Positions 32,932-42,192 of a stretch of 64,000 nt of DNA are shown here, piece by piece; the first letter of the stretch is position 1, and every line of letters begins with the position of its first letter. The position numbers and the translations under genes were made by a program. The DNA is from Petasospora fabianii (lineage: Eukaryota > Ascomycota > Saccharomycetes > Phaffomycetales > Wickerhamomycetaceae). Below the pieces are notes generated by a model. That model did no database searches, was not told the origin of the DNA, and saw only the letters and a program-made list of their open reading frames with translations. The stretch spans positions 1-64,000 of the forward strand of contig CP048721.1 of the NCBI GenBank assembly GCA_022641835.1, in the 5' to 3' direction.

Positions 32932-35538
32932 ATGCCGTCATCCAACGCTCTGGAAGACAACCCAATCTCCCAGACGTCCCGTCAGCTACCGCTCTATACG
33001 CGAATCCCATCTCGTCGTATCACCCCGAGCCCACAGCAGTTAACCGCCAGCGAAGGATCTCTCTCCCCAGGCTCATCGCTACCACAGTCGTTCTCCGCAG
33101 ACACCACATTCTCCACAGGATCTGATGATGATTCTCCTCCCCTGCTCCATCGCTGGCATCACAACCACTCAATCCTCTCCACAGCGGCTTTCCCGACGCT
33201 AGGTCTCCTATTCTGCGGTACGCACGATCACCAGATCCTCGTCCTTGACATGGTGACTTTTGAGCGCAGACAGACACTCACGGGTCACACAGGCTCCGTC
33301 CTTTGTCTTACAAAGTCAGCCGATGAGAAGTATCTCTTTTCTGGAGGGTCTGATTCCCTAGTCAAGGTTTGGGATGTGACCAAAATGGAGCAGACACACA
33401 CCATCTACTCCCTAGTGGATATCGGTGACATCTTCAGCATCGCCTGGTGTGATCACAACAACACTGTCTACTTTGGCTGTCAAAACGCGTCAATTTTATT
33501 CGTCAAGTTAGACTACATAACACACAAGGGAAACCCAGACTTCCTCCCATCGAACAGATTTGACAAATTCTTTGACTCGAAGGGACCAGCAGGGAACGTC
33601 AACCTAACTCCAAAGAGAAACCAGGCAGTGCGACACGCTAGACTCATTGAAGTCCCATCAGCAAATATCTTCTCCTTCGCTCATAACGGTTTCGTCTACT
33701 CTATGGACATATACGAAAAGACACATCTCGTCTCAGGTGGTGGTGATGGTATCGTCCATATTTGGGATCTCGCAGAAGGTGGTCTTCAGTTGTTAAAGAG
33801 TCTGGATAATGATGACAGTGTCTTCTCAATGGCCATCTATGAGAACTTCCTCTATTGCGGTCTCCCTGAGGGAAAGCTCAAGCTATGGGATCTCAAAACA
33901 TTCCAACAGATTATGCTACTACATGCCGAAGATGACAAGTCAGATTCTCTTACCATTGCTACAACAGGATACTGCGTCTTCAAGGGTTCAGAGAATGGTG
34001 TCACCAAATGGAAGTTTGGAACTGACTCGAAAGCCACATGGGCCACACATAAAGGACTGGTTCTCTCCACGGAGATCTTTGAACACGGCAACACCACATA
34101 TTTGGTCACTGGTGGCAGTGATTCCTCTGTCGCTATTTGGAATGTCACCGATTTGAACCATCATAAATCCACATCATCTACACATAGACGACAGTCAGCT
34201 GTTGATCTTGCTAATGAGTCCCTTTTGATGGATCTCAGTGAACTCGTCTCATTCAAGACCGTTTCTAAGAAGCCAGAGAACTACATCGATGACTCAAGAC
34301 GTTGTGCACATTACTTGACCAACTTGTTCAAGAAATTTGGAGCTGACTCTGAATTGTTGCCAGTCGATAATGGTAATCCAATTGTGTACGCCTGCTTCAA
34401 AGGATACAAAGACACCGAAGATGAGGAACTTCCAAGAATTCTTTGGTATGGTCATTATGATGTCATTGAGGCAGGTGATTCGAACGCATGGGACAACAAT
34501 CCATTCAAGATGACTGCTAGTGATGGATACCTCTATGGTAGAGGTGTGAGTGACAACAAAGGTCCCGTTCTGGCTGCCATATATGCGGTCACTGAATTGC
34601 TTCAGAAGGGTGAGTTGAAATCCGACATTGTGTTTTTGATTGAAGGTGAGGAAGAGTGTGGCTCATTTGGATTCCAGAACGCCATCTCCAAGTTCTCTAA
34701 TCTTATTGGTAATGTTGATTGGATTTTGTTAAGTAACAGTTACTGGCTTGACGATGCCACACCATGTTTGAATTATGGGTTGAGAGGTGTTATCAGTGCC
34801 ACTGTTGAGGTTTCGAGTGATAGTCCAGATAGACACTCTGGTGTCGATGGTGGTGCAGCAAGAGAACCAACTATGGACCTTGTGAAGTTGTTGTCCTACC
34901 TCACAGGTGACGATGGTAAGGTTGCCATTCCAAACTTTTATGATACATTGAAACCGCTCTCAGCTGATGAGGAGAAGCTGTATGATGCAATCTGTTCCAA
35001 GGCCGACATTTCCATTCGCAAGGAAACTCTTCTTGCCAAGTGGCGTTCTCCATCTTTGACTGTTCACAAGATTGATGTGTCCGGTCCTGGTAACAATACT
35101 GTCATTCCAAAGTCGTCTAAGGGGTTTGTCTCTATTAGAATCGTACCAGATCAGACCCTTGAGTGCATCAAGAGTACATTTATTGACTACTTGACCACGA
35201 AGTTTGCTCAACTCAAATCTGACAATCATTTGGAAGTGAGGATCATCCATGAAGCTGAGCCATGGCTCGGAGATCGTGGTAACGCCGCCTATGAGATCTT
35301 GAAGAATGAAATTAAGAAAGAATGGCAAACAGAACCTTTTTACATCCGTGAAGGTGGTTCGATTCCATCTGTTCGTTTCTTGGAAAAGATGTTGAATGCC
35401 CCAGCTGCACAGATTCCTTGTGGTCAGAGCACCGATAACGCGCATCTGGATAACGAGAGGCTCCGAGTAGCGAACTTGTATGCGTTGAGAAACATTTTGA
35501 AGCGCTCTTTCTTACAACTTCCAAAGAGAAGGTCTTAA
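32932..35538 (+). CDS. DUG2: Glutathione-degrading peptidase subunit Dug2 (WD40 plus M20)
   Basis: Dug2 joins Dug3 as the glutamine amidotransferase-type complex that opens glutathione, independent of gamma-glutamyl transpeptidase. The 868-residue protein (yeast Dug2: 878) has a WD40 region at about 75-410 (LTGHTGSVLCLTKSADEKYL, SGGGDGIVHIWDL) and an M20 metallopeptidase domain at about 425-868. Metal-site blocks are YGHYDV (H508, D510), RGVSDNKGP (D541) and EGEEECG (E573/E574). The fusion is diagnostic. The next gene on the same strand is SAF1, the same order as in S. cerevisiae. Confidence 0.97.
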   Translation: MPSSNALEDNPISQTSRQLPLYTRIPSRRITPSPQQLTASEGSLSPGSSLPQSFSADTTFSTGSDDDSPPLLHRWHHNHSILSTAAFPTLGLLFCGTHDHQILVLDMVTFERRQTLTGHTGSVLCLTKSADEKYLFSGGSDSLVKVWDVTKMEQTHTIYSLVDIGDIFSIAWCDHNNTVYFGCQNASILFVKLDYITHKGNPDFLPSNRFDKFFDSKGPAGNVNLTPKRNQAVRHARLIEVPSANIFSFAHNGFVYSMDIYEKTHLVSGGGDGIVHIWDLAEGGLQLLKSLDNDDSVFSMAIYENFLYCGLPEGKLKLWDLKTFQQIMLLHAEDDKSDSLTIATTGYCVFKGSENGVTKWKFGTDSKATWATHKGLVLSTEIFEHGNTTYLVTGGSDSSVAIWNVTDLNHHKSTSSTHRRQSAVDLANESLLMDLSELVSFKTVSKKPENYIDDSRRCAHYLTNLFKKFGADSELLPVDNGNPIVYACFKGYKDTEDEELPRILWYGHYDVIEAGDSNAWDNNPFKMTASDGYLYGRGVSDNKGPVLAAIYAVTELLQKGELKSDIVFLIEGEEECGSFGFQNAISKFSNLIGNVDWILLSNSYWLDDATPCLNYGLRGVISATVEVSSDSPDRHSGVDGGAAREPTMDLVKLLSYLTGDDGKVAIPNFYDTLKPLSADEEKLYDAICSKADISIRKETLLAKWRSPSLTVHKIDVSGPGNNTVIPKSSKGFVSIRIVPDQTLECIKSTFIDYLTTKFAQLKSDNHLEVRIIHEAEPWLGDRGNAAYEILKNEIKKEWQTEPFYIREGGSIPSVRFLEKMLNAPAAQIPCGQSTDNAHLDNERLRVANLYALRNILKRSFLQLPKRRS

Positions 35539-35798
35539 TTTGCATTACCTTGCATTGTCATTGTATTTCAAATGCATTTGATTTTCTTGTCGTCACATTC
35601 GTAGACGAGCTCATGATAAATAAATAGCATAAGGTATTGGATTCCCCACACAGCTCACCTCCCCGGCTTTCGCGCGCAATCAATAGAAACCGATCTCGAT
35701 ATACTGTAACTTCGCCCCTTTGAATCTTGTTGATTGCGGTGACCTTTGATCTCATCATACACACAATTCAAAAGACATTGGTCAGAAACACCACAGAG

Positions 35799-37397
35799 AT
35801 GGAATTCACAGACCTTCCACTAGATATTGTGGACACAATTATCTTTTTCCTCCCACACGAGGCCATCAAGTCGCTCTCATTGACATGCAAGTCACTCCAC
35901 AATCAGATCAATTCGTCACACTACGTCTGGCATCTTCTATATGAGAAGACTTTTGGTACACAGCCAACACCGTATTCATTTAGTAGCTGGCCCGAACTCT
36001 ATAAGCTGCGGAGCCAGGGAAAGCTGTTCACATGGGGGTCCCTTGTGGGCGGTCGTCTTGGGTACAACTCGAAGGAGGTTCCACCTGAGCATCTTAATCG
36101 TTCTGGATTCAACGTTGGTGTTGGAATACCTACGGAGGTTCCCGGATTGGAGGGGTTAAAGATTGCAGATGTCTCAGCTGGTGGTTTTAGTTTTCAATTG
36201 CTGACTCAAAAGGGTGAAATTTACTCGCTTGGTAATTGGCACAATGGTAACAATGGGCCAGGACCAGGTCGAGAGAATCCGGATTATAACCCATTACGTG
36301 ATATGGTGTCCAATACGCCAAGTACTCCCCCGAATCGTACCAATTTTGGGGTTCCTCCTCCTGCAGATACAAACATGAGGCTAGGAAGACTAGGTGGTGT
36401 GAGACATTTTGGTGAGATGCTTCCATTACCAGCGTTTCGTGCAGGTCCGAGATCGAGGGTTAATAGAGTTGTTGATACACCAAATACTGCCCCAGAACCA
36501 TCAAATGAGTCAGAAGATAAGCCACCGAACCGGTTTTTGCATAGGGAAACCACAATCTCACAGGATGAGCACAAATTTATCAGTGTAAGTTCCGGAAGAG
36601 TACATTTCATAGCTTTGGATGATGCTGGAGATATTTGGTCATGGGATTCACCTGTTACGGGATGTGGTGTTCGTTTGAGATTCCAAGAAGGTGATAAGGA
36701 TTTGGCACATGAAGGTCATAGAGTATTGAAGTGTATGGCTGGTTGGGGATCAAGTGTTGCCTTCTTGTATGGATATGGATTGGTTTATTGGAACAAGAGA
36801 GACTCTGTGAAGCAAGGCGAATCGAGTGCATCTGTCTTCTTCAACAGGATTCCAAACACCGGTGACGTTAGTGGTGATGACAGAGTTGTTGATTTTGTCT
36901 CTTGTGATAATTTTGTGGTTTACTTGACTGCTGATGGTAAGCTTTACCGTAACGATATGATTGGTGAGGAGTCTATACATCTAGACAAGTTTGAAAAATA
37001 CTTGAAAGAGCATGCTGATTCAATTGGACCAAAGTTCACCAGGTTGAGTGGTAATTTCCAGAGGTTTGCATGTTTCTCAAATGAGGATATTGTTCTCACT
37101 GGAACCAAAGACAGTTTGGAACCAATTGTCATTGATGAACTTGGTGGTAAGCAGTGTATCAGTATCGCTATGGGAGACTATCACTTTTTGGCACTACTAA
37201 AAGACGGTACACTACTTTCTTGGGGGCTTGAATCCAATTCCTGTGGATGTCTTGGTCTTGGAAAGGACCCCGAAGTTGGTATTAGAGAAGGTGGAAGCAG
37301 TATTCGTGTTGTTAAACCTACAAGAGTTGAAACGCAAGGCAAAGTGTTGACAATTGCAGCAGCTGGATGGCAATCCTGTGCCATAATCAGCAAATGA
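35799..37397 (+). CDS. SAF1: F-box protein with RCC1 repeats (Saf1)
   Basis: Saf1 is an SCF ubiquitin-ligase adaptor that in S. cerevisiae targets vacuolar protease precursors and adenine deaminase. The product has an F-box right at the N-terminus (MEFTDLPLDIVDTIIFFLPH, then LSLTCKSLHNQI) and an RCC1-type propeller over the rest, with LFTWGSLVGGRLGYNS, EIYSLGNWHNGN and LSWGLESNSCGCLGLG repeats. The open frame runs 24 codons further upstream but only from TTG; the ATG at 35799 starts the F-box and gives 532 residues. It lies directly after DUG2. Confidence 0.93.
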   Translation: MEFTDLPLDIVDTIIFFLPHEAIKSLSLTCKSLHNQINSSHYVWHLLYEKTFGTQPTPYSFSSWPELYKLRSQGKLFTWGSLVGGRLGYNSKEVPPEHLNRSGFNVGVGIPTEVPGLEGLKIADVSAGGFSFQLLTQKGEIYSLGNWHNGNNGPGPGRENPDYNPLRDMVSNTPSTPPNRTNFGVPPPADTNMRLGRLGGVRHFGEMLPLPAFRAGPRSRVNRVVDTPNTAPEPSNESEDKPPNRFLHRETTISQDEHKFISVSSGRVHFIALDDAGDIWSWDSPVTGCGVRLRFQEGDKDLAHEGHRVLKCMAGWGSSVAFLYGYGLVYWNKRDSVKQGESSASVFFNRIPNTGDVSGDDRVVDFVSCDNFVVYLTADGKLYRNDMIGEESIHLDKFEKYLKEHADSIGPKFTRLSGNFQRFACFSNEDIVLTGTKDSLEPIVIDELGGKQCISIAMGDYHFLALLKDGTLLSWGLESNSCGCLGLGKDPEVGIREGGSSIRVVKPTRVETQGKVLTIAAAGWQSCAIISK

Positions 37398-37446
37398 ATA
37401 TACACGGGATCTTTTTTTGGAAAATGTGAGTTTACAACTTAGATAG

Positions 37447-38322
37447 TCAGTTGGTAAGACCAAGGTACTTTGCGTGATGGGCAGCGTGAGCCTCAGTGAA
37501 TGAAGAGATGAAATAGTATGAGTGATCGTAACCATCAACGAGGTTAAGTTGAACTTTACCGTCAAATACAGTTCCCTTGGATGCATCAACAAAGTTCTCT
37601 GGAAGCAATTGAGAATCTCTGAAGTAGAATGGGTCTGACTTACCGACATGGATTAGGATCTCTGAAGCTGGACCGGAGTATGACTTGATAAGTTCTGTTG
37701 GATCATACTTAAGCCATTGAGTCTTGTCATCACCAAGGTATCCACCAAAGTTCTTTTCACCCCACTGACACTTTGATGGGTTACAAATTGGGGAGAATGC
37801 AGAGACGGATTTATACTTACCTGGGTTTTGAAGGAATCCAGAGAGGGCACCATAACCACCCATTGAGTGACCAGTGATGGAGACATTGTCAAAGTTCAAC
37901 TTCTCAAACTCTTTCTGAAGAGCTGGTTGGAGCTCTTCATGAACGTAAGCATACATTCTATAGTTCTTTTTGAATTTTTCAGTTGTGGCATTAAGGTAGA
38001 AGCCTGCACCGGTACCAAAGTCCCATGAATCGTCTTCTCCTTCAATGTTTGCTCCTCTTGGAGATGTATCTGGGAACACAACGGCGAATCCATACTTATC
38101 AGCCTGTGGTTGCCAGAAAGCCTTCTCGGAGGCATTGTTAGGAGTACATGTGAGACCAGAAAGGTAGAGCAATACTGGGATGGACTTTTGTGATGCCGTC
38201 TCGTACTGCTTTGGAAGGTAGACGTTGACTGCCATTGGTGTCTGTGTCTCGGTGGAGGTGTGGGAGAGCTTAAGAAGCTTTCCACCAAAAGTTGCGATTG
38301 TAGATTCGGTAGTGAAGGCCAT
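37447..38322 (-). CDS. S-formylglutathione hydrolase
   Basis: A 291-residue esterase D family enzyme that hydrolyses S-formylglutathione to formate and glutathione, the last glutathione-dependent step of formaldehyde detoxification. The alpha/beta-hydrolase triad is visible as S153 in GHSMGGYGAL, D230 in GKSDPF and H267 in DGYDHSYYF. LLYLSGLTCTPNNASEKA near residue 51 is the conserved oxyanion-side block. Length matches S. cerevisiae YJL068C (299). It converges on SAF1 with a 49-bp gap. Confidence 0.96.
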   Translation of the reverse strand: MAFTTESTIATFGGKLLKLSHTSTETQTPMAVNVYLPKQYETASQKSIPVLLYLSGLTCTPNNASEKAFWQPQADKYGFAVVFPDTSPRGANIEGEDDSWDFGTGAGFYLNATTEKFKKNYRMYAYVHEELQPALQKEFEKLNFDNVSITGHSMGGYGALSGFLQNPGKYKSVSAFSPICNPSKCQWGEKNFGGYLGDDKTQWLKYDPTELIKSYSGPASEILIHVGKSDPFYFRDSQLLPENFVDASKGTVFDGKVQLNLVDGYDHSYYFISSFTEAHAAHHAKYLGLTN

Positions 38323-38445
38323 AGTTTCTGTCTTATCGATAGAGGTGTTTAGTTGGATTGACAGATGTCAATTGCAATTGGAATGAAAGGTGAAGCAAGT
38401 AGGGAGAGTTGCTGTTTTATAAGACAAGTTTGACCCCCCGCGATA

Positions 38446-38457
38446 GAGTGGCCACTC
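38446..38457. repeat. 12-bp palindrome in formylglutathione hydrolase promoter
   Basis: GAGTGGCCACTC is a perfect palindrome 124 bp upstream of the hydrolase ATG, next to a CCCCCCGCG run. It could be a dimeric factor site; no known factor is assigned. Confidence 0.4.
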
Positions 38458-38613
38458 GGATCGGTTCTCTTTACCAATTCCGCGGGTTCTCGGGACTTGT
38501 TTACCCAAAAGGGAAAGGACAGAGTTTAGTATATGGGGCGATGAAGCAGACACTCTACAGATTCTACGCATATATACAATAGAGTATACATTACAACGAC
38601 TACATTACACTAT

Positions 38614-38987
38614 TCACTTCTTACCGGACTTCTTGATACCACCACCAACGAGTGGCTTACCACCTTTGACATTGGCAGCAGCAGCTTTTCTAGCAGCAGC
38701 TTCTTCTTTCTGTTTCTGCTTAAAAGCGAGGTCTTCCTCATCGAGATCCTGTGGACCTTTCTTCTTGGTCTTAAGAGCTGTAGTTGGTTAGTTATCTGGT
38801 AGTTTGGGTTTTATATTCTGCGCATGTGTCATATGACATATCGGTCAGTCAGTCAATCAATCAGTCAATCAGCCCTTTACCAGTGAGCTAACGACCCAGT
38901 GGAACTAGCACGTGCCCACGCACGCGCAGAATACATTATACAAACAAACAACTTACGTTTAAGCTTACCACCTTGACGACTGGACAT
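38614..38987 (-). CDS. TMA7: Ribosome-associated protein Tma7
   Basis: Tma7 is a 64-residue, very basic protein found with translating ribosomes and conserved from yeast to human (CCDC72). The gene is split: exon 1 is 38957-38987 (31 nt), the intron is 38778-38956 (179 nt, GTAAGT donor, ACTAAC branch, CTACAG acceptor), and exon 2 is 38614-38777. The spliced product begins MSSRQGGKLKPLKTKKKGPQ and ends KPLVGGGIKKSGKK, an almost residue-for-residue match to S. cerevisiae Tma7, also 64 long. The intron holds a CAGT/CAAT tetranucleotide run near 38845-38872. It is divergent from JIP5. Confidence 0.97.
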
Positions 38988-39079
38988 TATTAAATCGATG
39001 CTTTTATCTCATCTCTAATCACTTAACCAGCACATGAAGAGAAATCAATAGGAGAAAAAAAAAGCATGGGGACTAGTGA

Positions 39080-39137
39080 CACGTGTCTTAATGGCAGACT
39101 CCAATTTTTCTTAGTGAGATCATCTCGAGCTCATCGC
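39080..39137. promoter_or_regulatory. Shared TMA7 / JIP5 promoter motifs
   Basis: Between the divergent starts lie a perfect CACGTG E-box (39080-39085, inside the palindrome GACACGTGTC), an RRPE-like AATTTTTC (39103-39110) and a PAC element CTCATCGC (39130-39137). PAC and RRPE mark ribosome-biogenesis genes in yeasts, fitting JIP5 and TMA7. Confidence 0.55.
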
Positions 39138-39181
39138 ACACATACATAACTCATAACGTTTATATAAAGGAGTAGACAGAC

Positions 39182-40543
39182 ATGGCCGTCAAAGGAAAGA
39201 AGAAATCACAAGTGACTGATATCCTTGAGTCTTCGGTTAAACCGTTGCTTGAGCTTAAATTTGATACACCGTTGTTTGCAGTTGTTGCACACCCTTCAAA
39301 ACCACAAATCGCATTAGGTCTTGCTAATGGATACATCTTTATGATCGAATATGATGTTGTTAAACTTGCTTTGCATTCACACGAAATATCAGAAGAGAAC
39401 AAGAATAAGACAAAGAAAGAGCAAGTGAAGAAAGTTTGGGCCGTTGAGACTTTACGTAAGGATGATGAATTTGATTATGCAAAGACCGGTTTAAGAGTCT
39501 TATGGAGAACAAAGAGACATAAGGGATCTGTGAGATCTATTTGCTTTAACGCTGAAGGATCAGAGATCTATAGTGTTGGATCTGATACTACTATCAAGAA
39601 GGCAGATTCTATCACTGGTAAAGTTATAAAGAAGAATACAATTGGTGATGGTTGTGCCCCAACCAAGATGATCAAGTCTGAAACTCATCCATTCTTGATG
39701 CTTGGTGATGAAAGTGGTGATGTTCGTGTTATTGATTCTCAAACCTTAGAAGTTAAGCTTGTCGTTGAGAGTGCACATGAGGATGCTGTTAATGATATCG
39801 TGCCAATGAAGCATAAATCCGTTTATCAATTTGTCACTGTTGGATCAACAACACTATCTGTTATTGATGCTCGTAAGGAGAAACCAAAGATGACATCTGA
39901 AAACCAAGAAGATGAAATGCTTTCATGTTGTTATGTTAACCCTGAGAATGGTGAAACTCTTGTCTGTGGTATGGGTGAAGGTATTGTGACGATGTGGAAA
40001 CAAAAGAAGAACGATTTCACTGATCAAATCTCACGTGTTAAAGTTAACAAAGAAGAGAGTATAGATTGTGTTATTAGTACTTTAAACGAAGATGATTGTA
40101 TTTGGTGTGGTTGTTCCAATGGTGATGTCTTCAAAGTTGATGTTAAAAAGGGTAAGCTTGTTGAGTCACGTGTTCACAGTTTTAGTGATGAAGTTGGATT
40201 TTTGGATTTGGATTATGAATATAGATTAATCTCTGGTGGTATGGATAAGCTTAAACTTTGGGCTGAAGATGTTTCAGATGATGCAGATGATGACAACGAT
40301 GAAGAAGAGGATTTCAGTGATTCGTCAGATGATGATAAGGAGATAGATGGTCAAGATGAAGGTGAAGAAGAGTTCCAAGGTTTTAGTGATGCTGAGAAAG
40401 AGTCTGAGGCAATGGACAAATCCGTTGGGGAATCCGTTGAGGAAGAACCTGAACGTAAGGTTAAGAAGCCAAAGCTTACTACTAAGCAAGTACGTAACTT
40501 GCAGAAGCACGAGCACGGTATTCGTAAATTTGATGATTTGTAA
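39182..40543 (+). CDS. JIP5: WD-repeat ribosome biogenesis protein Jip5
   Basis: A 453-residue WD40 protein of the Jip5/WDR55 family, needed for 60S ribosome biogenesis in the nucleolus. The N-terminus KPLLELKFDTPLFAVVAHPS and following IALGLANGYI, HKGSVRSICFNAEGSEIYSVGSD and ISGGMDKLKLW blocks match the family. After the propeller comes a long acidic Asp/Glu/Ser stretch (about 365-430), then a basic tail KKPKLTTKQVRNLQKHEHGIRKFDDL. Length is close to S. cerevisiae Jip5 (492). Confidence 0.95.
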   Translation: MAVKGKKKSQVTDILESSVKPLLELKFDTPLFAVVAHPSKPQIALGLANGYIFMIEYDVVKLALHSHEISEENKNKTKKEQVKKVWAVETLRKDDEFDYAKTGLRVLWRTKRHKGSVRSICFNAEGSEIYSVGSDTTIKKADSITGKVIKKNTIGDGCAPTKMIKSETHPFLMLGDESGDVRVIDSQTLEVKLVVESAHEDAVNDIVPMKHKSVYQFVTVGSTTLSVIDARKEKPKMTSENQEDEMLSCCYVNPENGETLVCGMGEGIVTMWKQKKNDFTDQISRVKVNKEESIDCVISTLNEDDCIWCGCSNGDVFKVDVKKGKLVESRVHSFSDEVGFLDLDYEYRLISGGMDKLKLWAEDVSDDADDDNDEEEDFSDSSDDDKEIDGQDEGEEEFQGFSDAEKESEAMDKSVGESVEEEPERKVKKPKLTTKQVRNLQKHEHGIRKFDDL

Positions 40544-40873
40544 GTTGGTAATATAACAAAATAGGCATTTTGCATGTTCATCTACTATATAACTTGTAGT
40601 TAAAACTCTGTCTTTTATCAACTAGAGTACGCTACGTTAATGCCTAAGAAATCTACCAATGAGGTATTTGTCTGGGCAGTTGCATGATTTAAGTAGAGGT
40701 GCAAGTGACATTAGAAAAAGCAGCGCGCATCGATCTCGGTCCGCATTTTCCCTTGTCTCTCTTTATCTCTTTGTCCTAGCAAACTCATTCAATAGATATA
40801 GGAGAGAGACAAAGAGCATAGGATCTGATCAAGTGAAGAGTTTGGAGATATTTTGGAATAAAGAACAGTGATA
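40544..40873. other. Intergenic region after JIP5
   Basis: A 330-bp AT-rich gap between two plus-strand genes. Nothing recognisable apart from AG-rich sequence just before the next start codon. Confidence 0.5.
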
Positions 40874-41323
40874 ATGATGAATTCAACAACAGTAACATTT
40901 TCATACAATCCGCATTATAAGGCCCTACCCGGGCCAGAAGACACAAGTGGGCACACGATGCTCACAACGATGGGGACAGATTCAGAGACAAATTCAGAGA
41001 CACAACATTTGTTAAAGACACTCGATGAGTATAAGACTGTTTCTGCTGAAGAGGAGACGAAATGGCTTGAGGCATCGTTGGAGATTGTGGGTGTATTAAG
41101 AGAATGGCGCAAGAGATATAAGCAGCTTGATCAACGTAAGCGTCAACTTAAAAAGGAGCAACGTCGTGCTGAAAGTGAAGTATCTAGCCAAGAGAAGGAA
41201 AAGGAACATACTACATCGACGGAGGAGACTAGTATGAATGACAAGAGTGAAGAGGATGGTGACGAAGAAGATGAGAGCGATAGGGCAAAGAGACCGTTAA
41301 AGCGTCGCAGGATGGGGCTTTGA
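40874..41323 (+). CDS. Unrecognised small coiled-coil protein
   Basis: A 149-residue protein from the first of two adjacent ATGs. I do not recognise it. Residues about 45-105 form one long charged helix with coiled-coil character (LLKTLDEYKTVSAEEETKWL, then EWRKRYKQLDQRKRQLKKEQ). The end is acidic (EEDGDEEDESDRA) followed by a basic cluster KRPLKRRRMGL that could be a nuclear localisation signal. It sits between JIP5 and the V-ATPase f gene, which are neighbours in S. cerevisiae, so it is an insertion relative to that order or a fast-evolving local gene. Confidence 0.65.
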   Translation: MMNSTTVTFSYNPHYKALPGPEDTSGHTMLTTMGTDSETNSETQHLLKTLDEYKTVSAEEETKWLEASLEIVGVLREWRKRYKQLDQRKRQLKKEQRRAESEVSSQEKEKEHTTSTEETSMNDKSEEDGDEEDESDRAKRPLKRRRMGL

Positions 41324-41858
41324 GATATGGGCCTTTTGTTATGTCTAGTGGACTACTAAACTACTTGTGTGTTCTCTTACTTATCTATGAGATTAACTCA
41401 GAACATGGAGTTACTGATAGCCTACTACAAGGGCGAGTCGAGACCGAGAGATTCATCAGTGGGCACCGGCACCCTTCCTGCGTATGCAGGAAGAACCATA
41501 ACTTATGGGGATCTTTTAGTATCTTGTTCACCTCGTACCACTTATGATATGAGGATTTTTTTGTTGATTATTGTTTACTTAATATGGAGATCTAATCTAG
41601 GGACTATACAGTTACACATTTGTAGACTAAACCATTAGATAACTAACTATTAAACTAAGTATCAAATCACCCATTAGGCCATAAGTGGCCAAGGGCTGCG
41701 TAACCGTAATTACCACATATGTGGTGCGTACCGATTTCGCGAAAAAAGGTTACCCGGCCGATTTTCTCTTAAAACTGACAAGGCAGCCAAATGGGCGGTG
41801 GTTAAGGATGAACAACACAACAACTATACATTACACATTCCAGCGCAACCAGTTAAAG
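41324..41858. other. Intergenic region upstream of V-ATPase subunit f
   Basis: A 535-bp gap. It contains a perfect hairpin at 41474-41493 (CTTCCTGC-GTAT-GCAGGAAG), a 14-bp palindrome ACCACATATGTGGT at 41712-41725 and a Reb1-type TTACCCGG at 41750-41757, about 100 bp before the next start. An ORF at 41405-41638 could encode 77 residues with one hydrophobic stretch but has no support. Confidence 0.5.
41750..41757. promoter_or_regulatory. Reb1-type site
   Basis: TTACCCGG matches the Reb1 core (TTACCCG). It lies 102 bp upstream of the V-ATPase f start codon, a usual place for this general regulatory factor. Inferred from sequence alone. Confidence 0.45.
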
Positions 41859-42192
41859 ATGCAGCCATTGGTATCTGTATGTCTTTGGGAGTTCTACTTT
41901 ATTCAATTAGTTTGTTAGAAACCATTACTAACAACAATTATTTCCACAGGCAGGAAACGCGTGGTGCTGTACTGTGCTCTCTGCATTTGGAACTATTATC
42001 CTCGCTTTCATCGGTTACCTGTTTTCTAGCAACCATGAATCAATGATGGGATCTATTAATGATCCAGAAGATGGAAAGGCAGTTGCTCATACAATTTATC
42101 TCTCTGCACTTGTCTACCTCGTGTTCTTCGGTTTCTGCGGCTCGCAGATCCTCGTTCATAAGCGTGTTGCCCGCTCGAGAATCCAACTGTGA
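41859..42192 (+). CDS. V-ATPase Vo subunit f (YPR170W-B / RNASEK-like)
   Basis: An 86-residue two-span membrane protein of the V-ATPase proton channel, the yeast counterpart of metazoan RNASEK. The gene is split: exon 1 is 41859-41876 (18 nt, MQPLVS), the intron is 41877-41949 (73 nt, GTATGT donor, TACTAAC branch, CCACAG acceptor), and exon 2 is 41950-42192. The product MQPLVSAGNAWCCTVLSAFG, then SSNHESMMGSINDPEDG and LSALVYLVFFGFCG, matches S. cerevisiae YPR170W-B closely, which is also spliced. Hydrophobic segments are at about 13-33 and 53-75. JIP5 is nearby upstream, as in S. cerevisiae. Confidence 0.96.

Noticed and set aside
35727-35798. Longer SAF1 from a TTG at 35727
   Set aside because: The F-box begins directly at the ATG at 35799.
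41405-41638. 77-codon ORF with one hydrophobic stretch
   Set aside because: No family match, weak start context and a hairpin within it. I could not support it as a gene.
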